Positions 17,390 through 26,523 are shown, numbered from the stretch's first letter. The stretch is 64,000 bases of DNA from Microcoleus sp. FACHB-DQ6 (GCA_014695175.1 JACJNV010000105.1:1-64000), one strand, 5' to 3'. Numbers and translations: made by a program. The notes: generated by a model from the letters alone, not told the origin.

Positions 17390-18532
17390 TCAAGTTTGCA
17401 CGCTAAACTCCTCTGGCTCGATTCCCCAATTTACCCAGCGAATTGCCTCAAGAGCCGATCGCACATTTGGCGGCACTCGCAAAGCGTGAAGGTGTCCCGT
17501 ACTTGGACAAGTCATTTTTAACAAATAAACTGGCTTTGCATTACCCACCCAATCAAAATCATCGTCAAACTCGATGCTTAATAGAGTGTATTCTTGCCAA
17601 CTATCTAATTCTGTAACCGCTAATTCTTGACAAATGCGATCGTAAGTAATTCCCTGAATTAACGCCCGCCGAACTTCCGCATTCTGTTCCTTCAACACCC
17701 ACTTAGACTGCCACTGGTGCGGGTGCAGCCTACCGTACCATTCGGGCAAAATCACGCCGTGATAGGCGTAAATCGAAACACCGTCGGCAAATTGTACCGC
17801 TGGTGCTCCTTCGGCGTGCAAACGGTAGTTGCTGTCTGCGGAAAGTGCGATCGGCTTTTCACAGACAATGCAAACTTTGTCATAGGGATAAATCAAGCCG
17901 CAATCCCGGACAATCGATTGAAAAACTATCCAATTTCTGCCGCAGGAATGAGGTAAATTTAGAACGGAAATGCAAAAATCCAAGAAACTGCCATAAGCAG
18001 CCCACAATACTGGTTGAATGCAATTACTGAATAGTTTTGTTCCTAATCTTTGCCAGTAAAAGTCTCGACTCGGCTCATTGAACACCTCTTCCGGTGGCAA
18101 TTGGCTTGCTATGAAGCCAGCTAAATAATTGCGGTGCGCCTCCCACAATTGCGTTTGCAGTTGAGTATAAAGTCGAGCTGACCGTTGAGTTTGCAGTTGG
18201 CTTTGCAGTTCGGTTTCTAGTTGGCTCCCCAAATAACCTCGCAGTTGTTTTTCTAGCTGGCTGCGAAGTTTTGTCTCGAATTGGCTCCGCAGTTCGCTGC
18301 TGGGATTGTCAAATCGACTGACGATTAGATCTGCAGCTTCGTAGGGGCGATCGACAAAAATGATTTCCGGTGCTTTTTTGCCGATCGCACTGTAAGCCGA
18401 TTTTATTGTTTCCGCAGCTTGCGAGCGATTTATCGGGCCGGTGGAAAGCGCGATCGCTCTCCACTTTTCGCGATAAACTGGAATCCAAGCTGCTTGTTCT
18501 GGCGTCAGTTTTTTAACCTTAGTCTGCGACAT
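17390..18532 (-). CDS. DUF6745-like protein of unknown function
   Basis: 380 residues from ATG 18532 (MSQTKVKKLTPEQ), chosen for the excellent TTGGAGGT just before it; the frame is open to 18604. A Gln/Leu-rich, probably coiled region (about 100-165; QLETELQSQLQTQ) precedes a C-terminal domain shared with the LRR protein. That domain has a CIVCEKP mini-motif, LHAEGAPAVQFADG, YGRLHP, LLKMTCPSTGHLHALRVPP and PEEFSVQT. Start codon and SD overlap the end of the upstream 97-residue gene by 14 bases, implying translational coupling. Function unknown. Confidence 0.8.
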   Translation of the reverse strand: MSQTKVKKLTPEQAAWIPVYREKWRAIALSTGPINRSQAAETIKSAYSAIGKKAPEIIFVDRPYEAADLIVSRFDNPSSELRSQFETKLRSQLEKQLRGYLGSQLETELQSQLQTQRSARLYTQLQTQLWEAHRNYLAGFIASQLPPEEVFNEPSRDFYWQRLGTKLFSNCIQPVLWAAYGSFLDFCISVLNLPHSCGRNWIVFQSIVRDCGLIYPYDKVCIVCEKPIALSADSNYRLHAEGAPAVQFADGVSIYAYHGVILPEWYGRLHPHQWQSKWVLKEQNAEVRRALIQGITYDRICQELAVTELDSWQEYTLLSIEFDDDFDWVGNAKPVYLLKMTCPSTGHLHALRVPPNVRSALEAIRWVNWGIEPEEFSVQT

Positions 18533-18812
18533 ACCTCCAACCTTGCGGCTCATATTCCCGCTGAATTCGCACCATCCAATTACCCTGGGGAATTGCGATC
18601 GCATGGTGTTCTTCGTGACTCAATAAAGCTGTGGGTGAAAGCACCCGCAAGTACAGAGTGCCGTCTTTTTCGTAAAGTTCAGCTTGTCCCTCAATAATCT
18701 GGTGAGAATGTCCGGTGACTTCACCTTCGGCGAGAGTTAGGTGAGGTTTTTTTTCTCCTTCGATTTTCGGTACGGGGGTGAGAATTACGTCGCCTTGTCG
18801 GATGGGTTGCAT
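18519..18812 (-). CDS. Small partner protein of the DUF6745-like gene
   Basis: 97 residues, MQPIRQGDVILTPVPK..., beta-rich. A GEVTGHSHQI segment and a SHEEHHAIAIPQGNWMVRIQ segment carry several His residues that could bind metal (inference). It overlaps the next gene by 14 bases, so the two are probably made together. I do not recognise a named family. No signal peptide or membrane segment. Confidence 0.75.
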   Translation of the reverse strand: MQPIRQGDVILTPVPKIEGEKKPHLTLAEGEVTGHSHQIIEGQAELYEKDGTLYLRVLSPTALLSHEEHHAIAIPQGNWMVRIQREYEPQGWRYVAD

Positions 18813-19024
18813 AGGTTTTTTCTAAATTTTGTTTGCTGGTGTCGATCGATCGAGCTTTTCTACCGCAACCCTATACTACATTCGTAATACATGGCTGTCA
18901 AGAGCCACAAACCAAATTTCATAACTCTTTGCTACACTGACAGGCGTTATCTTGGATGGTGAAAGTGCGATCGCAGACATAAATGCTACAGTAGATGTTA
19001 GTTTCGAGACAGTTTTAGGTTTGA

Positions 19025-19201
19025 ATGCCTACCTACCCGTCGCTAAAGGGTTTGTATAGAATCACTTATTGCTTGACATATTTGGCATCGCAACCTATTC
19101 ACCTCATCTGTGTTGACGAGAGAAGCAAAAACTTGTTCGTATTGGCTAGATATGACGAGGAAATTGAGATTGAAATTGGTCCAAATGGGAAGGCCTTTTA
19201 A
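19025..19201 (+). CDS. Small DUF6888-like protein (58 residues)
   Basis: A short complete gene: ATG 19025, stop TAA 19199-19201, reading MPTYPSLKGLYRITYCLTYL and later PIHLICVDERSKNLFVLARY and EEIEIEIGPNGKAF. The pattern (P-I-x-L-I-x-V-D-x-R... EEIEIxIxxDG) matches small cyanobacterial proteins I recall as DUF6888, usually encoded next to a DUF6887 protein, as here. Its stop overlaps the next ATG (TAATG), so the pair is translationally coupled. Role unknown; a two-gene toxin-antitoxin-like arrangement is possible but unproven. Confidence 0.7.
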   Translation: MPTYPSLKGLYRITYCLTYLASQPIHLICVDERSKNLFVLARYDEEIEIEIGPNGKAF

Positions 19202-19524
19202 TGAGCCAAGTAGATTATACTGCAATATCCAAGGGAGAATTGAAGCATTATTTTATTAAAAATCGCGGGGAGAAAGCTGCACTGCAAGCCTACTTATACA
19301 GGCGAAAAAAGCGATCGAATTCAATCCTAACAAAAGTGGGAGATACCGAGGGAGAAGTGAAGCGTTATTTTATTAAAAATTACGGGGAGAAAGCAGCACT
19401 GCCAGCCTACTTATACAGGCGGAAAAAGCGATCGAATTCAATCCTAACAAAAGTGGGAGATTCGGATTTCGATACTAAGATGGAGGCAGCTATTCGCCAG
19501 CAAATGAAAGAAGAAAAAGATTAG
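19201..19524 (+). CDS. DUF6887-like protein with internal duplication
   Basis: 107 residues beginning MSQVDYTAISKGELKHYFIK. The N-terminal pattern (M..V.Y..IS..ELK.Y....) resembles the DUF6887 partner of DUF6888 proteins. Residues 12-50 and 51-89 are two near-identical copies (GEKAALxAYLYRRKKRSNSI), the product of a 117-bp tandem duplication; the ancestral protein would be about 68 residues. The tail DTKMEAAIRQQMKEEKD is acidic/basic helix. The first ATG overlaps the stop of the previous gene. Confidence 0.7.
   Translation: MSQVDYTAISKGELKHYFIKNRGEKAALQAYLYRRKKRSNSILTKVGDTEGEVKRYFIKNYGEKAALPAYLYRRKKRSNSILTKVGDSDFDTKMEAAIRQQMKEEKD
19234..19467 (+). repeat. 117-bp tandem duplication inside the DUF6887-like gene
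   Basis: Units 19234-19350 and 19351-19467 differ at only a few positions and keep the frame (117 = 3 x 39). Recent duplication. Confidence 0.9.
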
Positions 19525-19583
19525 TCTTGTATCCTAACAATATATTTATAAATGGGGGAGCGATCGCCCAAACCAGTTTTTCT

Positions 19584-20165
19584 CTAAACCGCAGAAATCC
19601 CGCGCCGAAACTCCTTAACTGCTTCAACCCTAGAAGCCATCAGCAAGCAGCGAGACAGCAGGTTGATGTCTAAACCGGGCAGAACTTCACTTTTTTCAAT
19701 TTTTTCATATCCGTGCGATCGCAAATGATACAGACCAAATACTCCGTCTTCCCAAAACCAAACTTCGGGGACTCCCAGGGCTTGGTAGCGATTCAATTTG
19801 CTTTCTCCCCCACTGGTAAACACTACTTCGATGGCAAGATCGGGGGTAATACCTGTTGACTTGCCAATTAAAAAAGATTCATCAGCTTGTACTGAGACTT
19901 CCTGTCCCTTCTCTTGGGTAAAGCTACCCAACGGGTTAAATTCAATGTCTTTTTCCACACAGTAGTCCATCAGCAAACTTGCGAGCGTCCTGCTGAAAGA
20001 TTCGTGTTCTTGCGAAACTGCCAAGATTTCTACCTGACCTTTGAAATAAAAAAGTCGGATGCCGGGGGAGTCAGAAAAGCCCTGCTCGATTAGCTTGAAT
20101 TGTTGCCAATCAATCCCGGAGTGAATTAGGCGCTGGTCTTTTGGTTTGTCTAAGGTTGCTGTCAT
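19584..20165 (-). CDS. Uma2-family (DUF820) PD-(D/E)XK nuclease-like protein
   Basis: 193 residues from ATG 20165 (MTATLDKPKDQ), preceded by a strong AAAGGAGG. The family core is visible: HESFSRTLASLLMDYC helix, TPDLAIEVVFTSGGESKLNR with the Asp/Glu of the restriction-endonuclease-like fold, and YQALGVPEVWFWEDG. Uma2 proteins are present in many copies in cyanobacteria, often near mobile DNA; their substrate is unknown. Single gene, convergent with the upstream small gene pair. Confidence 0.85.
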   Translation of the reverse strand: MTATLDKPKDQRLIHSGIDWQQFKLIEQGFSDSPGIRLFYFKGQVEILAVSQEHESFSRTLASLLMDYCVEKDIEFNPLGSFTQEKGQEVSVQADESFLIGKSTGITPDLAIEVVFTSGGESKLNRYQALGVPEVWFWEDGVFGLYHLRSHGYEKIEKSEVLPGLDINLLSRCLLMASRVEAVKEFRRGISAV

Positions 20166-20311
20166 GGCACGACCTCCTTTAACTATTTTATAGCAATTTG
20201 AATTCGCACAACTTTGCAAGCACATTGGTATGGTGCGTCTGAACCAAAAAACTTGTTTAAATCGAAACGATCGATCTCAGACACACTATACAAGTAGATT
20301 TAACTATTATA

Positions 20312-23182
20312 TTATCCTTGAAATGTGGCAACCGAAACCCGATCGCGCCCTGCTTCTTTCGCCCGATAAAGCGACTCGTCGGCGATCGCAATTAGCGCCC
20401 CCGGGTGCGACCTCGGCGCCGGAATGCAGCAAGCTACACCCAAACTCAGCGTCACATATTCGCTGACAGCAGACTTAGCGTGAGGTATGTGCAAACCCCG
20501 CACCTGTTGTGCGATCATTTCAGCTACGCAAGTGGCACCTTCAATATCCGTATTCGGCAAAACTACTACAAATTCTTCTCCACCGTAACGCGCTACTAAA
20601 TCTGCCGCTCGCTTTACCGAATGTTGGATCACTGCCGCCACTTGCCGCAAACATTCATCCCCCGCTTGGTGACCGTAAGTGTCGTTGTAAAGTTTGAAAT
20701 AATCAATGTCGCACATAATTAACGACAGCGGTGCTTCTTCCCTCGCCAAACGCCGCCATTCCGTATCGAGGTATTCATTAAAAGAGTGGCGGTTTCTTAC
20801 CTCAGTCAAACTGTCGTAAGTTGCCAAATACTGCAAGGCTCGATTCACCGTTTCTAACTGCTTTTTCTGCTGCTGCAACTGACGGTTGAGTTCCGCCAAC
20901 TGCTGTTCGGCTGCGTGCGATCGCAACAAATTTCTCACCCTCGCCAGCAATTCCCTCTCGTCAAAAGGCTTTGAAATATAATCGTCAGCACCCGCATCCA
21001 AACTTTCGATCCGAGCTTCCATCCCCGATCGCGCTGTCAAAAAGATTACCGGAGTCGATTTCAATTCTGGCGTGGTCCGAATCTCCTTAAGCAAATCCAG
21101 CCCGTTTTGTCTGGGCATGATTTGGTCGCTCACAATCAAATTTGGCTGCAAACTTTTGGCTTTTTCTAAACCTTCAACTCCGTCACTCGCCACGGCGACT
21201 CGATAGTATGGACTCAATAAAGTTTGGAGGTAAGCCACCAGAAAACAGTTGTCTTCTACTACCAGCAACAGCGGTAATTCTCTGTTGTCAGTTGTTAATT
21301 GTTCCCCATTATTTTTCTCGTCAGAAATTTTAGGTTCCGGCAGCGGGGTCACGGGCCCGCTCGCCCCGACATTTCCCGCTCCCCACTCTCCGGAGCTGAA
21401 TCCAGTCAGTCCAGCCAATTGGGCGATCGCGCTCACCAACTGATTCGCTTCCACCGGCTTCGACAAATGCCTCTGAAACCCCGCCTCCAGCGCCGATGCC
21501 GAATCTTCTTCCTCGATGCCTCCCGTCAGCGCCACGGCCGGCAGCAGTTCCCTGTGCTCGGACATTTCCATTGCTCTGATGCGGCGGATCAAATCGCAGC
21601 CATCTGCTCCCGACACCTCCATATCGCTCACCAACACGTCGGGTCGCGACTGTTGCAACTCGGCCATCGCTTCGGCGGCGCTACCCACTGCTGTTACCTT
21701 GGCTCCAAATGCTTCGAGACCTGTTTTGAGAAATTTCCGGATCTCGGGGCTGCTTTCCACTACCAAGACTTGCTTTCCCGCTAGGGGTTTGGAAACCGAT
21801 CCGGGTCTGCTTTCACTTTGGGCGATCGCAGCAGTGCGATCGTCGGGTGCATTTTGGTTGGGGCTCGGTAGCAGCACCCCAAAGGTCGCCCCCTGACCGA
21901 GACCGGGACTCGAAACCCAAACACTTCCCCCGTGCAGTTCCACTAACTGCCGCACAATTGAGAGCCCCAGCCCAAGCCGGTGCTGTTCCTTGCTGTGGAA
22001 ACTGTCTGCGGGGCGGAAGTAGTCAAAGATGTGCGGCAGAAATTTGGGGTCGATGCCGCAACCGCTGTCGCTAACCCGAATCAAGACGCCGGACGGACTA
22101 GGTTCGAGGCGCACTTGAACTGGGTTTGGTGTCGATTCTGGGGTGAATTTGATGGCGTTGGTAACGAGGTTCGCGACTACTTGTTGCAAGCGTTCTGCAT
22201 CTGCAAAAATGTAGTCTACGGCGGGGTCGAAATGTTTTTCTACGCGGATGTTTTTAGCCTCGGCGTCGGGACGGAGGGTATCGATCGCAGATTCTACGAT
22301 CGACGGGAGGTGAACTTGGCTGATGTTCAGGCACACTTTCCCCCGCAGCAGCCGCGAGAGGTCGAGGAGATTGTCTATTTGCCGGTTTTGTAATTTGGCG
22401 TTGCGCTCGATGATTTCCAAAGCGCGGCTGGTGGTGGCTTCGTTGAAATTGCGCGATCGAGCTAGCTGCGTCCATCCCAAAATCGCGCTCAGGGGCGATC
22501 GCAGTTCGTGGGAGGCGATCGCCAGAAATTCGTCTTTTGCCCGGTTGGCTTCGGCTTGGGCTGTTTCAACCGCTTTGCGATCGGTGATGTCGAATCCGAT
22601 CGCCAAATACTGAGAGTGTTTTCCCTTACAGTCCAACAGTGGAACTACTGCTGCGTACACCCAATAATCAGTTCCATTCTTGGCTTTATTCTTAATGTCT
22701 CCTTGCCAAACTTCACCTTTGGCAACAGTTGATAGGAGATTTTTGATTATTTCCGAAGATTTATATTCCCAATGGAGGATGCCGAAGTGGCTGCCGATCA
22801 GTTCAGCCTGGGAATAGTTGGAGATAGAGCAAACTCGTTCGCTGACATAGTTGATAATTCCTCGCGCGTCAGTTCTCACCGCAAGTGCCGATCGGTCGAT
22901 CGCTCTTTTAAAATCTAAACATTCTTGCAGCAATGAATCTACCTCTTTTGTGGTAGAAAATTGAGCGAGCCGATCGGACGCGTTTTGTTGCTGGCGATCG
23001 GGCTTATCCTTACTCCGTTGTTGGATTTCCATGGCTTCTATTTTCCCCTGACGGCTGACACCTAATCTACTCGCATCCTGATTCATTATCACAATTTTCT
23101 TTCCCGCACCGACGGGTGTAATATTTTGTATCTCTTCATCTTCCTGAAAAATTGGCAGGTACCACATCCACTCGGGAGTCAA
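20312..23182 (-). CDS. Hybrid PAS histidine kinase with two receivers and a GGDEF diguanylate cyclase domain
   Basis: 956 residues, no membrane segment. Order: PAS (about 95-205), HisKA with His225 (ASHELRSPLSAILG), HATPase with SDSGCGID and GLGLSIVRQLV (to about 440), receiver 1 (470-590, Asp520 in VSDMEVSG), receiver 2 (638-755, Asp686 in VSDQIMP), coiled linker, GGDEF (785-956). The active site is GGEEF (867-871), with an RxxD inhibitory site (RAAD, 858-861) five residues before it. So one polypeptide could sense, phosphorylate two receivers and make c-di-GMP under product inhibition. The start is uncertain: Met34 and Met51 are alternatives. No partner gene is adjacent. Confidence 0.9.
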   Translation of the reverse strand: MTPEWMWYLPIFQEDEEIQNITPVGAGKKIVIMNQDASRLGVSRQGKIEAMEIQQRSKDKPDRQQQNASDRLAQFSTTKEVDSLLQECLDFKRAIDRSALAVRTDARGIINYVSERVCSISNYSQAELIGSHFGILHWEYKSSEIIKNLLSTVAKGEVWQGDIKNKAKNGTDYWVYAAVVPLLDCKGKHSQYLAIGFDITDRKAVETAQAEANRAKDEFLAIASHELRSPLSAILGWTQLARSRNFNEATTSRALEIIERNAKLQNRQIDNLLDLSRLLRGKVCLNISQVHLPSIVESAIDTLRPDAEAKNIRVEKHFDPAVDYIFADAERLQQVVANLVTNAIKFTPESTPNPVQVRLEPSPSGVLIRVSDSGCGIDPKFLPHIFDYFRPADSFHSKEQHRLGLGLSIVRQLVELHGGSVWVSSPGLGQGATFGVLLPSPNQNAPDDRTAAIAQSESRPGSVSKPLAGKQVLVVESSPEIRKFLKTGLEAFGAKVTAVGSAAEAMAELQQSRPDVLVSDMEVSGADGCDLIRRIRAMEMSEHRELLPAVALTGGIEEEDSASALEAGFQRHLSKPVEANQLVSAIAQLAGLTGFSSGEWGAGNVGASGPVTPLPEPKISDEKNNGEQLTTDNRELPLLLVVEDNCFLVAYLQTLLSPYYRVAVASDGVEGLEKAKSLQPNLIVSDQIMPRQNGLDLLKEIRTTPELKSTPVIFLTARSGMEARIESLDAGADDYISKPFDERELLARVRNLLRSHAAEQQLAELNRQLQQQKKQLETVNRALQYLATYDSLTEVRNRHSFNEYLDTEWRRLAREEAPLSLIMCDIDYFKLYNDTYGHQAGDECLRQVAAVIQHSVKRAADLVARYGGEEFVVVLPNTDIEGATCVAEMIAQQVRGLHIPHAKSAVSEYVTLSLGVACCIPAPRSHPGALIAIADESLYRAKEAGRDRVSVATFQG

Positions 23183-23580
23183 CTCAATTTTTGTTTATAG
23201 TTGGCTAAAGTTTGTCAATCTGAGGACTGATTTTTTCAGATCTAGCCGATCGTCGGCTGCTAGCTCATTCGTTTTTATCTTTTATATTTTACTAGGGGGA
23301 ATCACTGAGAAATTGATGGTGTGGAGCACACACCGACAGTTGCATTCTTGTTTGAAACGGGTATCCTAACCGTCAACTTTTTTCTCACAATTACTCCTAG
23401 TATCTGGCACAAAGTCTCGTCTTCGGCAGGCTTTCGAGTCTGTGGCATTCTGCCTCATCTGCACTGAAGGAGATATATGTGCAGGGCTAGACCGTTCCCA
23501 GATCGGGGGCGGGTTTGGGCGCACACAGTCCCTGTCTGGCGATCGTCCGTAACTTCTTTTAAATTATTTTCTTCTACATC
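23183..23580. other. Intergenic region between divergent kinase and methyltransferase genes
   Basis: About 400 bases before the promoter at 23581. I see no open frame of interest. It has HIP1-like sites and a stretch near 23311-23355 that loosely resembles 26646-26685 (GTTGCATTCTT). Confidence 0.4.
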
Positions 23581-23609
23581 TTGACAGGTCTGTAAATTTT
23601 TTGTATTAT
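23581..23609 (+). promoter_or_regulatory. Consensus-like sigma-70 promoter for the methyltransferase
   Basis: TTGACA (23581-23586), 17-base spacer, TATTAT (23604-23609). The -35 is perfect and the -10 one base from consensus. The GTG start of the methyltransferase is 82 bases downstream. Confidence 0.7.
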
Positions 23610-23691
23610 CAAATGTAATATGCCTTCATAGAAGAGAACCGCCAAACTGCCTTGACGCACTCAACTATTAACAATTTGAGGAAAATCTTCT

Positions 23692-24375
23692 GTGAATTTA
23701 GACGCTGTACGCGAGCAATTTGAACAAAGAGCATTTGATTATGACGGCTTAATTCCCCGCCTCATTCCGCGATATCGCGAGCAACACGATGTAATATTGC
23801 AGTTAATCCCTACTGAAACTAATGGTAACATAAAAGTTCTGGATTTAGGCGCGGGAACTGGCATACTGTCGGCTATGATTCTGCAAGCATTTCCTCAAGC
23901 AAAAGTCCTAGCCTTTGACATCGCCCAAAATATGCTGAAAACTTGCCAAACTAACTTGTCCGCTTTCCGAGAACGGCTGACCTTGCAGCAAGGAAACTTT
24001 GCCGAAGATGATTTCGGCAGCGGTTACGATTTGGTAGTTTCAGGCTTGGCAATCCACCACCTCGACAGCGCAGGCAAACAACAGCTATTTCACAAACTTT
24101 TCCACTCGATGAATCCAGGGGGAATCTTGCTAATTCGAGATATTGTCACAGGTGCTACTCCCCGGCTGACTGAGCAATACGAACAGTTGTGGCGGCAGTA
24201 CATGAAAGCTAACGGAGAAGACGATGCAGCCTGGTTTCAAAAATATCTAGAAGAAGATATTCCCTCCTCTGTAGAAGAGCAGACACAGTGGCTTGCAGAA
24301 GCAGGTTTTGCCGACGCAGGATGTCACTGGCGCTATCTAAATTTTGCTGTTTTTGGCGGAGTTATCCCAAGGTAG
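23692..24375 (+). CDS. Class I SAM-dependent methyltransferase
   Basis: 227 residues, GTG start with GAGG about 12 bases before it. The Rossmann motif I VLDLGAGTGILSAMI, acidic motif II VLAFDIAQNML, and post-motif LVVSGLAIHHLD place it in the UbiE/COQ5-like Methyltransf family acting on small molecules or quinones; the acceptor cannot be read from the sequence. No transmembrane segment. The next gene (kptA) is 322 bases on, so probably a separate unit. Confidence 0.85.
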   Translation: MNLDAVREQFEQRAFDYDGLIPRLIPRYREQHDVILQLIPTETNGNIKVLDLGAGTGILSAMILQAFPQAKVLAFDIAQNMLKTCQTNLSAFRERLTLQQGNFAEDDFGSGYDLVVSGLAIHHLDSAGKQQLFHKLFHSMNPGGILLIRDIVTGATPRLTEQYEQLWRQYMKANGEDDAAWFQKYLEEDIPSSVEEQTQWLAEAGFADAGCHWRYLNFAVFGGVIPR

Positions 24376-24697
24376 AAGGCATTCGGTAAAAAGCAAATTT
24401 TTTGATAATTCTCAAGAGAGAAGGATCGTAAAAAATGGCACACCAAATACTTTTTTATTCCCGGACGCAGAACCTAATTATGTAGGTACTGAATGGTGCA
24501 CATTACCGCCAGAATTAGCGCGTAAAACCATTTTTTACATCCGGTAATCATTTTCCGAAAACCTGTAGAGGCGGGTTCACTTAAGCGCCCTCTGGCAGTG
24601 CAAACAGATTCAACAAACCCGCATCCACTCAACGATACAACCCGCTAGTGACATTTTGTAATAGGGGATTTAAAAGCTCAATAAATAAAGTAAAATT
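24376..24697. other. Intergenic region, possible gene remnant
   Basis: About 320 bases. One plus-strand frame (about 24427-24547) reads protein-like (NGTPNTFLFPDAEPNYVGTE) with no start and no family match. It may be a decayed 3' end of some gene or chance. Confidence 0.3.
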
Positions 24698-25243
24698 ATG
24701 AACGATTCTCGATTAGTAAAAATCAGCCGATATCTCAGTAAACACCTGCGCCACGCGCCATCGCGCATCGGCATTGAACTCGCTCCAGGCGGCTGGGTTC
24801 CTGTTAGCGAACTCCTCGATGCGTGCCAAAAAAATAACTTTCCTGTTCAGCTTGCAGAACTCAAAAAAGTAGTCGCGCAAAACGACAAGCAGCGCTTTTC
24901 ATTTGACGAAACAGGTACTCTAATTCGTGCCAACCAAGGACACAGCGTAGAGGTTGACTTGCAGTTAGAACCCGCTGTTCCCCCAGATATTTTATATCAC
25001 GGAACAGGTAGCACTGTTGTCGAGTCTATTCTCAGTCAAGGAATTAGGAAAATGTCGCGGCATCACGTTCATTTGTCCGTGAATATCCAGACGGCGCGCC
25101 AAGTAGGTGCAAGACATGGCATCCCGGCAGTCTTTACTGTAGATGCCGCAGCCATGCAACGCGACGGTCATACATTTTACTGCTCGGCAAACAAAGTTTG
25201 GTTAGTAGATTTTGTGCCGCCCGCTTATCTCAAAATAAGTTGA
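24698..25243 (+). CDS. kptA: RNA 2'-phosphotransferase KptA/Tpt1
   Basis: 181 residues. Family motifs: ISRYLSKHLRHAP (N-terminal winged-helix with the Arg), RANQGHS, LYHGT, and SRHHVHLS in the ADP-ribosyltransferase-like C-terminal domain. The enzyme transfers an RNA internal 2'-phosphate to NAD+, giving ADP-ribose 1'',2''-cyclic phosphate. In eukaryotes it finishes tRNA splicing; the bacterial substrate is unsettled. An AAA ATPase gene starts 71 bases downstream on the same strand, so the two may be co-transcribed. Length is normal for the family. Confidence 0.92.
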   Translation: MNDSRLVKISRYLSKHLRHAPSRIGIELAPGGWVPVSELLDACQKNNFPVQLAELKKVVAQNDKQRFSFDETGTLIRANQGHSVEVDLQLEPAVPPDILYHGTGSTVVESILSQGIRKMSRHHVHLSVNIQTARQVGARHGIPAVFTVDAAAMQRDGHTFYCSANKVWLVDFVPPAYLKIS

Positions 25244-25314
25244 TAATTTTCACTTTTTTTGTAAAATGTGTACCGCAAAAACTGTAAAATAAGAGTAACT
25301 AGGAGTTTTGCAAA

Positions 25315-26523
25315 ATGAGTGCGGAAGATATGGGCGATCGCGAAAACAATTTTCATCAAAACAATTCTCCAAATAGAGGCCTGCTAGGAGCGGGTTGGCG
25401 ACCTTTTTACCGTCAATTAGATTGGGAATACCTGGTACATTTAGCATCTAGCGATCCCTTAGAACTAGCTCAAAAAACTTTAGGGGCAGCTAGCGACATT
25501 GCCGACGCAATGGGACGACACCAATATACTTGGTGGGCAAATATGTTAAATGTATTCTCGGAAAATACGCGCTACGAAATTGATGAATTTTGGGATTACA
25601 TTACTCCGCAGCCAGTTTACCCTGATTACCGCTACAAAGACGTTTTAGTTACCGAAACGCCTGTGGTGCAATTGGTCAGCCGCGCTAGCATTCCCATCGA
25701 CTACGTTCTCAACAAACTCCAAGAGATTACTGTTTTTAAAGTTCTCGATTTGCTGGGAAAACCGGATGCAATTACCCAGTCTTTTATGGAGCGACATTTT
25801 TCTTATCCTCCGGAGCGGTTTGTTAGCTGGGAACGCTTGGAAGTTTTGGGTACTGTGTATGCTTCTTGGGCCCGCTTCGGCTGCTGGCTGCAAATTGACA
25901 GCTACGACAGGGGAAGACGCTGCTACACTCTAATTTGCCAAGATATTGCGCCGCTCGTTAGCAAGGCAACTTATAATTTAGCGGTGATTCTGGGCGGGTA
26001 CAAAAGCCGCGTCGGACAGGTTCACAGCCAGTTCCCAATTCGCACTTTTTCTGCGGAGGTTCAAAGTTTTACCGATACAGTTCAGCAGGCAATTTTGGAT
26101 CAAAATCAGTTGGCTGTTTTGGTCAGTGGCGAACCGGGGACGGGCAAAACTGCTTGGACGCAAGCGGTAGCAAAGGAAATTTTAGTGCCGCTGGGTTATG
26201 TGATTTTTATCTTAGACCACGATGCTGTGGAAAATTTTGTGCTGCCGAGTTATTTAGAGCGGATTTGTATTATTATCAACGAGGCTGATAATTTGGCTCA
26301 AGATCGATCGACAGCAGAAGCCCAACGCACTAACAAAACTGAACACATTTTGAGTTTGCTGGATGGAACTTTGTATCAAAGCGTCATCGACGAACACGGC
26401 ATTCAATTTCAGCAAAAACTCGTAATTTTGATGACTTGCAACACCACTGAAAGATTAGATCCTGCAATGTTACGCAAAGGGAGAGTGGATTTTACCAGTG
26501 AATTTACGCACAAATTTGTTTGA
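25315..26523 (+). CDS. AAA-family ATPase with uncharacterised N-terminal domain
   Basis: 402 residues, AGGAG spaced 9 bases before ATG. Residues 1-235 are an unrecognised, aromatic-rich, mainly helical domain (YTWWANMLNVFSENTRYEID). The AAA module follows: Walker A GEPGTGKT near 273, Walker B IIINEADN near 321, sensor-1 MTCNTTERLDP, and an arginine-finger-like MLRKGRVD. The usual Walker B DE reads NE, with a further Asp two residues on, so hydrolysis may be altered. It follows kptA by 71 bases. Could be a remodeller or switch; no partner domain shows. Confidence 0.75.
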   Translation: MSAEDMGDRENNFHQNNSPNRGLLGAGWRPFYRQLDWEYLVHLASSDPLELAQKTLGAASDIADAMGRHQYTWWANMLNVFSENTRYEIDEFWDYITPQPVYPDYRYKDVLVTETPVVQLVSRASIPIDYVLNKLQEITVFKVLDLLGKPDAITQSFMERHFSYPPERFVSWERLEVLGTVYASWARFGCWLQIDSYDRGRRCYTLICQDIAPLVSKATYNLAVILGGYKSRVGQVHSQFPIRTFSAEVQSFTDTVQQAILDQNQLAVLVSGEPGTGKTAWTQAVAKEILVPLGYVIFILDHDAVENFVLPSYLERICIIINEADNLAQDRSTAEAQRTNKTEHILSLLDGTLYQSVIDEHGIQFQQKLVILMTCNTTERLDPAMLRKGRVDFTSEFTHKFV

